Shown here one piece after another: positions 1 to 9,102 of a DNA stretch of 64,000 bases. The notes beneath the pieces are model-generated. The model searched no databases, had not been told where the DNA came from, and saw only the letters and a list, made by a program, of their open reading frames with translations. A program made the translations under genes and the position numbers. Source of the DNA: CBDHFQ01 sp965262565 (lineage in GTDB: Bacteria > Bacteroidota > Bacteroidia > J057); contig CBDHFQ010000020.1 of assembly GCA_965262565.1 (NCBI GenBank), forward strand, positions 62,001 to 126,000, written 5' to 3'. Numbering within the stretch: position 1 is the first letter of the stretch; each line of letters starts with the position of its first letter.

Positions 1-331
1 CACTTGTGCTCAACGTGTTATTCAGACATTGCAGCGTTATAAGGATTTACAGGATATCATCGCGATCCTGGGAATGGACGAATTATCTGATGAGGACAAA
101 TTAACTGTTGAAAGAGCTCGAAAAGTACAGCGTTTCTTAACACAGCCTTTCTTCGTGGCAGAACAGTTTACAGGTATTCCTGGAACATTCGTATCTATTG
201 AAGATAATATTAAAGGATTTAATACTATCCTGAATGGAGAGTTGGATCATCTTCCAGAAGGTGCTTTTTATCTAAAAGGTAATATAGATGAGGTGAAAGA
301 AGCGGGAGAGAAAATGTTGGCTGAAGCTTAA
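1..331 (+). CDS. atpD: F1F0 ATP synthase subunit beta, C-terminal part (5' end outside window)
   Basis: This is the C-terminal ~109 residues of the catalytic beta subunit of ATP synthase; the gene enters from the left edge in frame from base 2. The segment RYKDLQDIIAILGMDEL, followed by DKLTVERARKVQRFLTQPF and VAEQFTG, is the conserved C-terminal helical domain containing the DELSEED-like loop (here DELSDED) that couples catalysis to rotation of gamma. The reading frame ends at a TAA and atpC follows 25 bases later, the usual order at the end of an atp operon. A TTG at base 29 is not the real start because coding similarity continues upstream of it. Confidence 0.97.
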   Translation, partial: TCAQRVIQTLQRYKDLQDIIAILGMDELSDEDKLTVERARKVQRFLTQPFFVAEQFTGIPGTFVSIEDNIKGFNTILNGELDHLPEGAFYLKGNIDEVKEAGEKMLAEA

Positions 332-356
332 GTGTTTGATAAATAGAAATGAGCTT

Positions 357-641
357 ATGAATGTATTTGAATTAGATATAGTTACTCCTGAAGAAAAGAT
401 TTTTTCAGGAAGAGTTATTAGTGTAACGGTTCCCGGAGTACTTGGAAAATTTCAGGTGTTATGTCATCATGCTCCCATTATCTCCACTTTAGGGGAAGGA
501 CAATTAGATGCAGTTGAGGAAAATGGAAATAAGTTAGACTATTATGTTAGAGGAGGAGTGATTGAAGTGATGTTTAACAAGGCAACCATACTCGTAGAAG
601 AAGTTATTAAGCAGAAAGGAAAAGAAGAAGTAGTATCCTAA
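357..641 (+). CDS. atpC: F1F0 ATP synthase subunit epsilon
   Basis: The product is a 94-residue epsilon subunit, part of the central stalk of ATP synthase. It has the N-terminal beta-sandwich signature (LDIVTPEEKIFSG, then VPGVLGKFQVLCHHAPIIS) and stops soon after the beta domain, so the C-terminal helical hairpin of the ~135-residue E. coli protein is missing. Short epsilons are normal in Bacteroidota. I chose the ATG at 357 because family members begin at about this residue. A TTG at 336 would add seven residues with no similarity to the family. It is cotranscribed with atpD and is the last gene before a terminator. Confidence 0.95.
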   Translation: MNVFELDIVTPEEKIFSGRVISVTVPGVLGKFQVLCHHAPIISTLGEGQLDAVEENGNKLDYYVRGGVIEVMFNKATILVEEVIKQKGKEEVVS

Positions 642-668
642 CACTTTTCTGCAGTAAATATTATATAG

Positions 669-704
669 CCGGCATTTATTTCTTTGATAAGTGCCGGTTT
701 TTTT
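669..704 (+). terminator. Rho-independent terminator of the atp operon
   Basis: The arm CCGGCATTTAT (669-679) pairs with ATAAGTGCCGG (687-697) over 11 positions with one G-T pair, around a 7-base loop, and is followed directly by seven T residues. It lies 27 bases after the atpC stop codon. Confidence 0.9.
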
Positions 705-750
705 GTGGTTCTTGAGTTAGAGGCAGGACGTTCAAAAAATAACCTCTCAT

Positions 751-3237
751 TTATCCTATGCCAGTTCCTCTTCCAAAGTCCACGGACTGCTGTACCTGAG
801 CAGGCAGTAAATCCCACAATCTATTTATACAAGCTCTTAGTTGGTTGTAATTTCCCATATCAATGGCTCTTTTTCCAGAGTCAATTAGCGCTCTTGCCTG
901 TTCGGGATGAGTAAATCTTCCATGACGACCTTCTGAAAGATCTGAAAATACTTCTTTTAAGTATTCGGGGCTTTTCCAAACAATCTGAGCATTTAAGTGA
1001 TTGATTCTGTCTATGGCTCCCTGGATTGTTAAGGTGCTATTCGAAGCCAGATATTCTTTTTCTTGTTCCAATACCTGTAAATATGCCTTTTTATCTTCCT
1101 CACTGGGTTCATATCTGGCTATGACATATTCTATATTGCGCTTGGCCTGGAAGTATTTATTTTTTATTCTAATGATATATTTATCCTGGGTAAGCTGGCT
1201 GATTTCTCTGGCAATATTTCGTTTTTCATCCTCTATTTGATACTTAATGTCTGTCACATCATCTTCTGAAATCAATTCCAATTTATCGTGTAAATCCAGA
1301 ACCTGATATTCCAGATCTACCAGTTTTTGAGCTGTTTCATAGTTTGCCTGAAATTCAGCTTCTTCAATTTCGTATTTTAAACTGCTGGAAAGTAAAGCAA
1401 TATCTTCCTTTAATCGCTGTAAATTAACATGTCGTTGTTCCGGAGTAAATACATCTTCAAATTCCTGATCCGTCATCATAAGATAAACGTTGATTTTGAG
1501 GTCTCTTGATTCAGACATCTCCAGGGTTATTTCTATATCGGAACCTTTTACCAGATCCCTGCTTAGTTTTTTTCCTTCAATGCTGATAAAACCAATGGGT
1601 TTATTAGCAGCTGGCAGAGCATAGCCAGGGCCTTCAAGAATATGGATAAGCACCTCATCATTCGAATCTTTAGCAAGTGTTCTGGTTAATTGCTTTACGA
1701 ATGTTTTTTTCAACGGCAGCACTGAATTTTTTTCAAAAATGACCTCCAGCATGGTCCGTTGATTTTCCACATCATCAATTTCGAGACAAATATCACTGGG
1801 AAGAGGTTGGCCTACCACAGCATATCGTCCCTGTGTTATTCCAATGACAGGTATGTCAAGTGGTAAAGGATTATTTTGGGCGTCGTATATATTTAGGTAA
1901 AAAGTGTTAAACGAACCTTCGATTAACGGTAGATATTCCTGTATCTGTTGTTCGAGAGGTTTGAGACCAGTATCAAATCCCCCATCTTCCCTAATTATTC
2001 TATAGAATAAATCCTCCATCTCTCCTGAAAATTTAGCTGTAAAATATTCTTTCAGATCTTGTGTAGCTTTTTGGTACGCTACTTTCACTTTTAAATCATT
2101 TAATACTGGTTCAGTGATATATTCTTCCAGAAGTTTTTTGGGTTTAGTCCCTGCATAATATGCTGCACCTACTGCAACAGCCGTTGTAGGATCTATAGAG
2201 GTATTGACAGCAACTTCTAAAGATCTTTCTACTTCTTCTCTTACATAGGGAATATATGTCGAGCCACCAACCATCAACACAAATTTTATATCAGAGGAAG
2301 TAAGTTGATTCCTCTTTAGAATTTGTTTCATCATTTGTAGTGTGCTCTCTATGGAGGGTTGGATGAGTGCTTCCAGTTGTTTGCGTTTTAACAACATAAA
2401 GCCTTCAAAAAGATTCCCTTCATCATCGGTAGTATCGAATTCTATTTCTGCAATCCTGGCACCAGATAAATGGACTTTTGCTTCTTCTGCTTTGTGAAGA
2501 AGTTTGTAGTATAACTGATTATACTTGCCACTAGCACTTTTCATTTGATGATTGAGATCCGAAAATTGACCTGTTTTTTCCATATAGGGGATAATAATTT
2601 TCTCCACTATCGCCTGATCGAAGTCCGTACCTCCCAGGAAATTATTTCCTTCATGGTCCAGAACTTTCATCTCCCCATCTTGAATATGTATCAGGGCAAC
2701 ATCAAAAGTTCCACCTCCCAAATCATATACGAGCCATTTTCCTTCTTCAAATGCATCCGTTTTATCTCTATTAGCATAAGCCAAACTGGCTGCGATAGGT
2801 TCCTGAAGCAGTTCTACCTGCTTAAATCCGGCAAGAATTCCAGCTTTTTTCGTAGCATTTGACTGAACTGTATCGAAAGAAGCCGGAATGGTAACCACTG
2901 CAGCTTCCAGAGATTCACCACTTTGAATGAACCTCTTTAATTCCTTCAAAACATAGGCAGAAAGATCTACTGGTGTGACTCCCTCTTCATTTGTACTGAG
3001 CGTATAATGTTCACTGGTGCCCATTTTTCTTTTAAATCCACCAAAAACATCCTCAGGTTTTTTACTCAAATATTCTTTAGCCTTATCCCCCACAATAATT
3101 CTATCTCTTTTAAATGCAACAACCGAAGGCAAGGTATCTTTTTGACCTGTTGGATTTCGAAATATTTCTATTCTTCCCTTGTCAAATTTTGCTATGGCAG
3201 AATTAGTAGTGCCGAGATCTATCCCAAAATTTATCAT
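751..3237 (-). CDS. Long non-canonical Hsp70 family chaperone
   Basis: An 828-residue Hsp70 homologue. The N-terminal ATPase domain is intact: phosphate-1 loop IDLGTTNSA (residues 6-14), YDLGGGTFDV phosphate-2 loop (171-180), and MVGGSTYIP adenosine loop (322-330). The following ~150 residues look like a divergent beta substrate-binding domain. From about residue 600 the protein is rich in Glu, Lys, Leu and Gln and probably forms a long coiled coil. It is about 190 residues longer than DnaK and has no EEVD-like tail. It lies 52 bases downstream of a GrpE-like gene on the same strand, probably as an operon, and a tail-anchored protein gene diverges from the same promoter region. It is likely a specialised chaperone, not housekeeping DnaK. 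The client is unknown. Confidence 0.9.
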   Translation of the reverse strand: MINFGIDLGTTNSAIAKFDKGRIEIFRNPTGQKDTLPSVVAFKRDRIIVGDKAKEYLSKKPEDVFGGFKRKMGTSEHYTLSTNEEGVTPVDLSAYVLKELKRFIQSGESLEAAVVTIPASFDTVQSNATKKAGILAGFKQVELLQEPIAASLAYANRDKTDAFEEGKWLVYDLGGGTFDVALIHIQDGEMKVLDHEGNNFLGGTDFDQAIVEKIIIPYMEKTGQFSDLNHQMKSASGKYNQLYYKLLHKAEEAKVHLSGARIAEIEFDTTDDEGNLFEGFMLLKRKQLEALIQPSIESTLQMMKQILKRNQLTSSDIKFVLMVGGSTYIPYVREEVERSLEVAVNTSIDPTTAVAVGAAYYAGTKPKKLLEEYITEPVLNDLKVKVAYQKATQDLKEYFTAKFSGEMEDLFYRIIREDGGFDTGLKPLEQQIQEYLPLIEGSFNTFYLNIYDAQNNPLPLDIPVIGITQGRYAVVGQPLPSDICLEIDDVENQRTMLEVIFEKNSVLPLKKTFVKQLTRTLAKDSNDEVLIHILEGPGYALPAANKPIGFISIEGKKLSRDLVKGSDIEITLEMSESRDLKINVYLMMTDQEFEDVFTPEQRHVNLQRLKEDIALLSSSLKYEIEEAEFQANYETAQKLVDLEYQVLDLHDKLELISEDDVTDIKYQIEDEKRNIAREISQLTQDKYIIRIKNKYFQAKRNIEYVIARYEPSEEDKKAYLQVLEQEKEYLASNSTLTIQGAIDRINHLNAQIVWKSPEYLKEVFSDLSEGRHGRFTHPEQARALIDSGKRAIDMGNYNQLRACINRLWDLLPAQVQQSVDFGRGTGIG

Positions 3238-3289
3238 GCTTCAGTGAATTAGTAAGATGATAACGAATCTAGTGACTAGTTATGAAAAA

Positions 3290-3619
3290 TTACACACCTT
3301 TAACGATAACCACTGCCCTCTGGACAATGCGCTTTACTTCATAATCCTCTTTCCAGATAATGGGTTTGATGACTTCTTGAATATATAAATCATCCCATCC
3401 TTCTCCAGCAATGGAAGCTTCACAATCTGTACGTGTTTCATCATATGCTTCTCCTGCTGGATTATGCCAGGTATATCCCATTTCAGCCAAGGATCTTTTT
3501 ATGCGATGGACATGTCTAATCAGACTGTTATTATCTGGAAGTAACGATAACTTCTTTTCCAGGTCAAATAGCTGATTAATTATTTGTATCCAATGTGAAC
3601 TGGAATTCGTATCATTCAT
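3290..3619 (-). CDS. GrpE-like mini nucleotide-exchange factor candidate
   Basis: A 109-residue protein encoded just upstream of the Hsp70 gene and probably cotranscribed with it. The first ~50 residues form a Leu-rich helix, possibly a dimerising coiled coil. The C-terminal half has the layout of the GrpE beta-wing head: NPAGEAYDETRTDCEAS, then IQEVIKPIIW, then QRAVVIV, matching the GrpE pattern of a G-x-x-[YF]-D segment, an I-x-E-V-x-x-P strand and a terminal A-x-V-x-V strand. GrpE itself is usually ~180-200 residues, so the long N-terminal coil is largely missing. The assignment as a nucleotide-exchange factor rests on this pattern and on gene context. It is an inference. Confidence 0.6.
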   Translation of the reverse strand: MNDTNSSSHWIQIINQLFDLEKKLSLLPDNNSLIRHVHRIKRSLAEMGYTWHNPAGEAYDETRTDCEASIAGEGWDDLYIQEVIKPIIWKEDYEVKRIVQRAVVIVKGV

Positions 3620-3661
3620 AAATTAAATTTACTCTTTTCTATATAATTAGTTTCGCCTTCT

Positions 3662-4378
3662 ATGAAGTACCTCAATCCTTTTTCTTTATTTGATCTTGAC
3701 CCGGAGAAGACAGGCCCTGAACAACTAAAACTTTTGAAAAAGCAGGTAATGGCTGAGTTTGAACTTCATGAGTCTGCTGAAATAGCCATTAAAGGCGAAT
3801 TTTACGATAAAAATACCTTATTGAATTTAATAGATTCTCTTCAAATTGACCCAGACTATCAGTTCCACAAGCAAGTTTATCTCTATCCGGGCTTGTTAGA
3901 TTTTCTGACTACGGGTAACTATTCACAATTAAACAGGACCAGATTGGAGTCTTTATTTAATGAGAAAGAAACTGCAGAACAATTAGCTCCTTTTTATTTG
4001 GGTATGTATAGTGATGTATTATTGGAAGCGATTAGAACTGAGGAGTTAGAAAAAGTGGAAAAAATTACGGATATATATCTTCCTGCTAAACCTAAATGGA
4101 AATCAGAGGCCTATAATCGGAGTTTTCATTATTTAATGTATTACCTCAAAGATGCTAAATCTTTATCTCGGAAAATTGAAGCTGCCAGGAAATACTGGGA
4201 TATCATTCATCTACTTCCACCGTATTTTGATCCTGTAAGACATGCCTATAAAGCTTACTGGCAGTACAGCCAGGATACTGATGTGATGGAACAGGCTAAA
4301 GAACTCAGCCGAAATGCAGCACCTTATGTCTTAGGGGCTGCTGTGGTAGGAGTTTTGTGTTGGATGTTATTCAGATAG
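3662..4378 (+). CDS. Tail-anchored protein divergent from the Hsp70 locus
   Basis: A 238-residue protein of unknown family. It is mostly alpha-helical and ends in one hydrophobic segment (YVLGAAVVGVLCWMLF) with no signal peptide, so it is likely anchored in the inner membrane by its C-terminus with the bulk in the cytoplasm. The N-terminus reads NPFSLFDLDPEKTGPEQLK, which resembles the opening of J-domains, but no HPD tripeptide is present. Residues 80-210 look like helical repeats. The start codons of this gene and the GrpE-like gene are only 42 bases apart, so the promoters overlap and joint regulation is likely. A role as membrane adaptor for the Hsp70 is inferred from context only. Confidence 0.75.
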   Translation: MKYLNPFSLFDLDPEKTGPEQLKLLKKQVMAEFELHESAEIAIKGEFYDKNTLLNLIDSLQIDPDYQFHKQVYLYPGLLDFLTTGNYSQLNRTRLESLFNEKETAEQLAPFYLGMYSDVLLEAIRTEELEKVEKITDIYLPAKPKWKSEAYNRSFHYLMYYLKDAKSLSRKIEAARKYWDIIHLLPPYFDPVRHAYKAYWQYSQDTDVMEQAKELSRNAAPYVLGAAVVGVLCWMLFR

Positions 4379-4443
4379 AAAATTGAATAATTAATGAATT
4401 AAACTGTGCTTAAATAATTTTGAGTATATTTTTCTTTTATTTA

Positions 4444-4475
4444 TTGAAATAATTTGATAATTGGACGTATTTTTG
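4444..4475 (+). promoter_or_regulatory. Candidate Bacteroidota-type promoter
   Basis: TATTTTTG at 4468-4475 matches the Bacteroidota -7 consensus TAnnTTTG, with a TTG at 4444-4446 placed 21 bases upstream, within the accepted spacing. The start codon of the TPR kinase gene lies 31 bases downstream. Confidence 0.4.
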
Positions 4476-4506
4476 TAAATAAAAAATTGTTATATATAGT
4501 CACTAC

Positions 4507-6543
4507 ATGCGATCCTATGATATTTACATCATAATCTTCGTTCTTACTTTTCTTTTTCACACTGTCTTTTTAACGCATGTCCAGGGAAGTGCGATTGATA
4601 GTTTGAAACAAGAGATAAATGAGGCGAAAGAATTGAATAATCCGGAAAAAGAAGCAAAGCTTTATCTGGAACTTGGGCGCATATATTATGATAAACTCGA
4701 TTTCAAATCTGCTATTTCTTATTATCAAATAGGAATTGATAAAGCTAGAAATTTTCACATTTTACCAGAATTATTCTCCTTGCATTCCGATATAGGGTAC
4801 ACTTATTTTTGGTTGGATGATTATACCGAGGCACTAAAATATCTTTATAAAGCAGATTCTATTTCAAAGGTACATCCTGTAATCCCCAAGGAAAAAGTGA
4901 CCGAAAATTATTCTCGAACCTCCGAGGTATACACTAGTTTAGGTTCCTTCGAAAAAGCACTTGAATATCAACTGGAAGTATTAAAGCAAAGTGAAGCGAT
5001 TAAAGATTCCACTCAGATAGCAAAGGCTTACAGTGTAATTGGTCGTATTCATTGGTTTAATGGTGAACCTCATAAAGCCATAGAATGTAATTTCAAAGTA
5101 ATTGAACTCACCCCAGGGAATAAGGAACTAAGAACTTTACATAGTGCTCTGGCGGGAATGGCGGCTATTCACATTGATTCAAGTAATATAGAATCGGCTA
5201 CCACTTATGTAAAGAAATCTTTACAACTAGCGGACTCTATTCAATATGGATATGGAATAGCTTTCTCGACCGGGCTACTTGGAGAAATAGCTAAAATAGA
5301 AGGGAAGTATGAGCAAGCCGAAGAATTCATCACCCAAGCTATTAATATTTTAAAAGAAAGCGGAATTCAGTATGAAGCGATTGATTATTCAAGAACACTG
5401 GCTGAAATTGAAGGATTAAGAGGGAATTACCCAAAAGCCATTGCTATCCTATCTGATGTATTACCAATGGCTAAAGAAATAAAATTCGATGCATTAATAA
5501 GAGATCTTTATCAGGCCCTTTCAAAATATTATTTTCTGTCAGGTGATACGAAAAGTGCATATGAAACCCTTCAGCAATATTTGATAATTAAGGATAAAGT
5601 ACAGAATGAAGAGATTGGAAAACAGCTAACTAAACTTCAAATTGAATACGACTTTAACAAGAAGGAGCGGGAAATTCTGATGCTTAAACAACAGCATAAA
5701 ATTGAAAGGGCACGCGTTTTCGGTTTATTAGTTAGTGTCATTGGGGCCTTTTTGATATTTATTCTTTATTTGGTGTATAGCCGTTATAAATCCCAGACTC
5801 GGGCCAATCATTTATTAGAGATAAAAAATCAGGAAATTGCCTTGAGAAATAAGCAATTATCTCAAGTAAATTCCGATATGCACCAGATGACGGAGTTAGT
5901 GAGCATGAATTTGCAAGGGCCTATAAAAAGCATTAAACGTCATCTACAACATATTATCTCTAGAGAAAATCCTGTGAAAGATGCTTTTAGTGGTAGAGCA
6001 TTGCAACAAATAGATACAGATTTAAATCAGGTAAATCATGCCCTCGAAGGACTTTTGCTATATTCAGTGACGGCTGAAAAAGAAAAGAAATACGAATATT
6101 TCGCATTGAACAGCTCCATTATAGATGCGATAAATTTGCTGTCGGAAGAATTCAGACAATATGCCCGAAGAATCCATTTGCGCGACTTACCGAAGGTAAA
6201 TGCAGATAAAAAGAAGATTACCCAACTGATTTACTATTTACTGACCTATATCATAGAGTGTAATGATGACCATTCGCTAGAAATATTTGTCAGTGCTGAT
6301 AAAACCGATACCTCTCATATCATATCATTTTCGAATAATGGTAAAGAAATCCCTCAGAAAGAGTTGAATATTTTATTTCAGCTATCACATAATACTAATG
6401 AGTCAGGACGAAAATCGAAAGCGGGTATGGGCTTAGCGGTAAGTAGAAAAATAGTGGAGCAACATGGAGGAGACATTTGGGCATCATCTGATGAGGACGA
6501 GGGAAGCACTTTCATCTTTACCATTCCTATTAAACCTATCTAG
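4507..6543 (+). CDS. TPR-containing histidine-kinase-like membrane protein, probably catalytically degenerate
   Basis: A 678-residue protein with an N-terminal signal or TM segment (residues 5-25). About ten TPR-like repeats follow in the periplasm (35-380; e.g. ALEYQLEVLKQSEAIKD), then a TM helix (about 402-422), a coiled coil, and a kinase-like core (about 455-678). In ordinary kinases of this family the dimerisation helix reads SHDLQGPL. Here it reads SMNLQGPI, so the phospho-acceptor His is Met467. The N-box Asn is not evident in the helix around YYLLTYIIECN, and the G1-box Asp is Asn610 (SNNGKEIP). The G2 region GMGLAVSRKIVEQHGG is intact. It could still bind ATP weakly or act as a scaffold. 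It starts 130 bases after the previous gene behind its own promoter candidate. Confidence 0.85.
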   Translation: MRSYDIYIIIFVLTFLFHTVFLTHVQGSAIDSLKQEINEAKELNNPEKEAKLYLELGRIYYDKLDFKSAISYYQIGIDKARNFHILPELFSLHSDIGYTYFWLDDYTEALKYLYKADSISKVHPVIPKEKVTENYSRTSEVYTSLGSFEKALEYQLEVLKQSEAIKDSTQIAKAYSVIGRIHWFNGEPHKAIECNFKVIELTPGNKELRTLHSALAGMAAIHIDSSNIESATTYVKKSLQLADSIQYGYGIAFSTGLLGEIAKIEGKYEQAEEFITQAINILKESGIQYEAIDYSRTLAEIEGLRGNYPKAIAILSDVLPMAKEIKFDALIRDLYQALSKYYFLSGDTKSAYETLQQYLIIKDKVQNEEIGKQLTKLQIEYDFNKKEREILMLKQQHKIERARVFGLLVSVIGAFLIFILYLVYSRYKSQTRANHLLEIKNQEIALRNKQLSQVNSDMHQMTELVSMNLQGPIKSIKRHLQHIISRENPVKDAFSGRALQQIDTDLNQVNHALEGLLLYSVTAEKEKKYEYFALNSSIIDAINLLSEEFRQYARRIHLRDLPKVNADKKKITQLIYYLLTYIIECNDDHSLEIFVSADKTDTSHIISFSNNGKEIPQKELNILFQLSHNTNESGRKSKAGMGLAVSRKIVEQHGGDIWASSDEDEGSTFIFTIPIKPI

Positions 6544-6767
6544 TCTAGTATCTTCGACTGAGTAATTCTGATCGTTTTTTATCTTTAGACAGTCCTATTT
6601 TCTGTTTATAGGTAAAATTCTACTATTGAACCATATCTATTAAATACTACATTTTCCCTATTAGGTACAGAATTAAATCGTTCACGTAAAAAGTGTAATA
6701 ATTCACCATGCTTTACTTGTGGACATGGATTTTTTTTTCGAACTTTTAGATATATAACTTTTGAATC

Positions 6768-7169
6768 ATGTATGAGTCGCTTATCCACAAAAATCTAATC
6801 AAAGCCGGTTTTAGTTGTCATTCAGTTGAAAACGGAATCTACTCCCTAGATATGTTTGACAGAATTATATATTGGAATGTTGTTATGGAACAACTTACCG
6901 GGATTTCAGCAAGCATTTGCCTTGGAAGAAAAGTGTATGAGTTATTTCCCTTTTTGAAAGAAATAGGGGAAGATAAGTTTATTGCAGAAGTCTGGGAAGG
7001 TAGGAGCCTCACAATTGCTAATCGTCCTTATCTTACCCTGGAAACTGGAAAGGCAGGAAAATTTGATGCTTCTTATCATCCTGTAAACATGGACGACAGA
7101 AAAATAGTGGGGGCAACTGTAGTTATTTACGGATTAGGTATTCATATGTTAGGAGCTTTACCAGCATAA
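6768..7169 (+). CDS. Single PAS-domain protein
   Basis: A 133-residue cytoplasmic protein consisting of little more than one PAS fold. The pattern is typical: GIYSLDMFDRIIYWN (sensor core strand pair), then MEQLTGISASICLGRKVYELFP, then GKFDASYHPV and a final strand GATVVIYG. No output domain is attached, so it may sense a small ligand or redox state and act on a partner. The nearest candidate is the degenerate TPR kinase upstream, 224 bases away on the same strand, but nothing in the sequence proves the link. Start is the ATG at 6768. The C-terminus after the PAS fold is short. Confidence 0.75.
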   Translation: MYESLIHKNLIKAGFSCHSVENGIYSLDMFDRIIYWNVVMEQLTGISASICLGRKVYELFPFLKEIGEDKFIAEVWEGRSLTIANRPYLTLETGKAGKFDASYHPVNMDDRKIVGATVVIYGLGIHMLGALPA

Positions 7170-7247
7170 AGGATCTTTATTCCACATATTTACGTAACCT
7201 TTGGAAAAAATATTTAGTTATACTTTCAAAGTGTATAATATCTAGAT

Positions 7248-7871
7248 ATGTTGAAACTAGGAATCAGAATATTTTTTTGCCATATATTAACATTGATGAC
7301 TTTTTCTCAGGTCGATGGTCAGTCAAATGAAGAATGGAATCTGGAAAAGGATGAAAATGGAGTAAAAGTATTTACTCGCTTAAGTTCAGAAGGTTATTTA
7401 GACGAATATAAAGGAGTTACGAATGTATCAGCCGATTTAGAAGAACTATTAACCTTTATATGTGAAGTATCTAAGGCACCAGAGTGGGGGTATAGGATTC
7501 AAGAAAGTAAGATCATAGAACGAGTCAATGAAAATGAATTCTTCGTCCATGTAAAGGCTGATGCTCCATGGCCAGTTTCAGACAGAGATATGGTATATCG
7601 TTTTAAGGTTACAAAGCCTAACGAACAAACCTACCGCTGCGAGATGATAAATACACCCAATAAAATTCCCCCCTTAGACAACTATGTAAGAATTCCAAGA
7701 ATGAAAGGATTTTGGGAATTAAGTCTTCAGGCTGATAACACTATCAGGGTGACGCAGCAGGTATTAAGCGATCCTGGTGGCACTCTTCCATTATGGCTCG
7801 CTAATATGGTCGTAGTGACAGGTCCTTACACTACTTTAGCTAATTTACGAAAACTGTACCCCTCAAGTTAG
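7248..7871 (+). CDS. Exported START-domain (SRPBCC) lipid-binding-like protein
   Basis: A 207-residue protein with a signal peptide (hydrophobic residues 5-22, cleavage likely near VDGQS) and one START-like domain. Signature stretches are NGVKVFTR, EYKGVTNV, WPVSDRDMVYRF and GFWELSLQ, which fit the bacterial START family that binds lipids in a hydrophobic cavity. The ligand cannot be told from sequence. It converges on the M42 peptidase gene and the two reading frames overlap by 9 bases at their 3' ends. No partner gene stands out. Confidence 0.8.
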   Translation: MLKLGIRIFFCHILTLMTFSQVDGQSNEEWNLEKDENGVKVFTRLSSEGYLDEYKGVTNVSADLEELLTFICEVSKAPEWGYRIQESKIIERVNENEFFVHVKADAPWPVSDRDMVYRFKVTKPNEQTYRCEMINTPNKIPPLDNYVRIPRMKGFWELSLQADNTIRVTQQVLSDPGGTLPLWLANMVVVTGPYTTLANLRKLYPSS

Positions 7872-8954
7872 GTAGCGGAAATCCTGCTTATCCTCTATTT
7901 CCTGTAAGGTATAATATATCATCTTAATCAGGTTTTCAATGTCAGATTTATGTGCTGTCTCAACTGTAGTATGCATATATCTCAATGGCAAAGAAATCAA
8001 CGCAGAAGGTACTCCCATATGTGAGTAAGCGAATGCATCTGTATCAGTACCAGTAGACCGGGAGGAGGCTTCTTTTTGAAAATCGATATTGTGTTTTATC
8101 GCTGTATTTCTAATAAGCTTCAATAATTTATTATGTACTGCAGGGGCTGTAGTAGTAGAAGGGCCTTTTCCAATTTTTATATCTCCATGTTGAATTTTAT
8201 CAATCATAGGTGTACTCGTATCATGAGTAACATCCGTAATAATCGCGACATTTGGTTTAATGCGTTCTGCTACCATTTGCGCTCCCCTTAGCCCAATCTC
8301 TTCCTGTACTGCATTGACAATATACAGACCAAAAGGAAGACTTATGTTTTGATCGCTCAACAATCGTGCTACTTCCGCAATCACAAATCCTCCCATTCTA
8401 TTATCCAAGGCTCTCCCAACAAAGTAATTTTCATTCATCACCATCAACTCATCATCGAAAGTTACCACACTTCCAACTTCTATACCCATAGCTTCCACTT
8501 CTGCTTTGGAAGTACACCCACAATCGAGAAAAATATTTTTTAAGGTAGGGGTTTCTTCTTTACTATTTCCTTTTCTTGTATGAATAGCTGGCCAACCGAA
8601 CACTGCACTAACTTTCCCTTTGTCCGTATGAATCAAGACCCTTTTTGATGGGGCAATTTGATGATCAGAACCTCCGTTTCTTACAACATAAATAAATCCT
8701 TCATCAGTGATATAATTAACAAACCATGATATTTCGTCAGCATGAGCTTCGATGACTACTTTATATGGAGCATCCGGATTAACTATCCCATAAACTGTAC
8801 CGTATGCATCTACTTCATAGGTATCTACGTAAGGTTTGATATATTCAAGCCAAATTTTTTGACCTCCGGCTTCAAAACCTGTTGGGGAAAAATTGTTGAT
8901 ATATTCGTGTAGAAAGGATAAAGATTTTTCGTTAAATAGAGATAATTCTGCCAT
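7863..8954 (-). CDS. M42 family metallopeptidase (glutamyl aminopeptidase/deblocking aminopeptidase type)
   Basis: A 363-residue cytoplasmic di-metal aminopeptidase. The M42 ligands and catalytic residues are visible in order: EAHADEISWFV (His-x-Asp metal ligand and catalytic Asp), GRALDNRMGG (bridging Asp), VQEEIGLRGA (catalytic Glu and ligand Glu), ITDVTHDT (ligand Asp) and RYMHTTVE (ligand His). Length matches the family. M42 enzymes form large tetrahedral complexes that trim peptides to amino acids. It converges with the START gene and is divergent from the glycosyltransferase gene 148 bases away. It is probably monocistronic. Confidence 0.93.
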   Translation of the reverse strand: MAELSLFNEKSLSFLHEYINNFSPTGFEAGGQKIWLEYIKPYVDTYEVDAYGTVYGIVNPDAPYKVVIEAHADEISWFVNYITDEGFIYVVRNGGSDHQIAPSKRVLIHTDKGKVSAVFGWPAIHTRKGNSKEETPTLKNIFLDCGCTSKAEVEAMGIEVGSVVTFDDELMVMNENYFVGRALDNRMGGFVIAEVARLLSDQNISLPFGLYIVNAVQEEIGLRGAQMVAERIKPNVAIITDVTHDTSTPMIDKIQHGDIKIGKGPSTTTAPAVHNKLLKLIRNTAIKHNIDFQKEASSRSTGTDTDAFAYSHMGVPSALISLPLRYMHTTVETAHKSDIENLIKMIYYTLQEIEDKQDFRYLT

Positions 8955-9102
8955 GCGTTCCGATTTTCAATATAAAGGCTAAAATATAAGGTAAAATGAA
9001 TAAATATTCCTATTTAAATATTCGTTCGTAAGAATATAAATGCTAAACAATTGGATTTAATTGATAAAGAGTGCTTTTTCAATATGAAACTTGAAGGAAT
9101 TT

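Noticed and set aside
6606..6788. 60-codon minus-strand frame between the TPR kinase and PAS genes
   Set aside because: It overlaps the PAS gene start and shows no family features.
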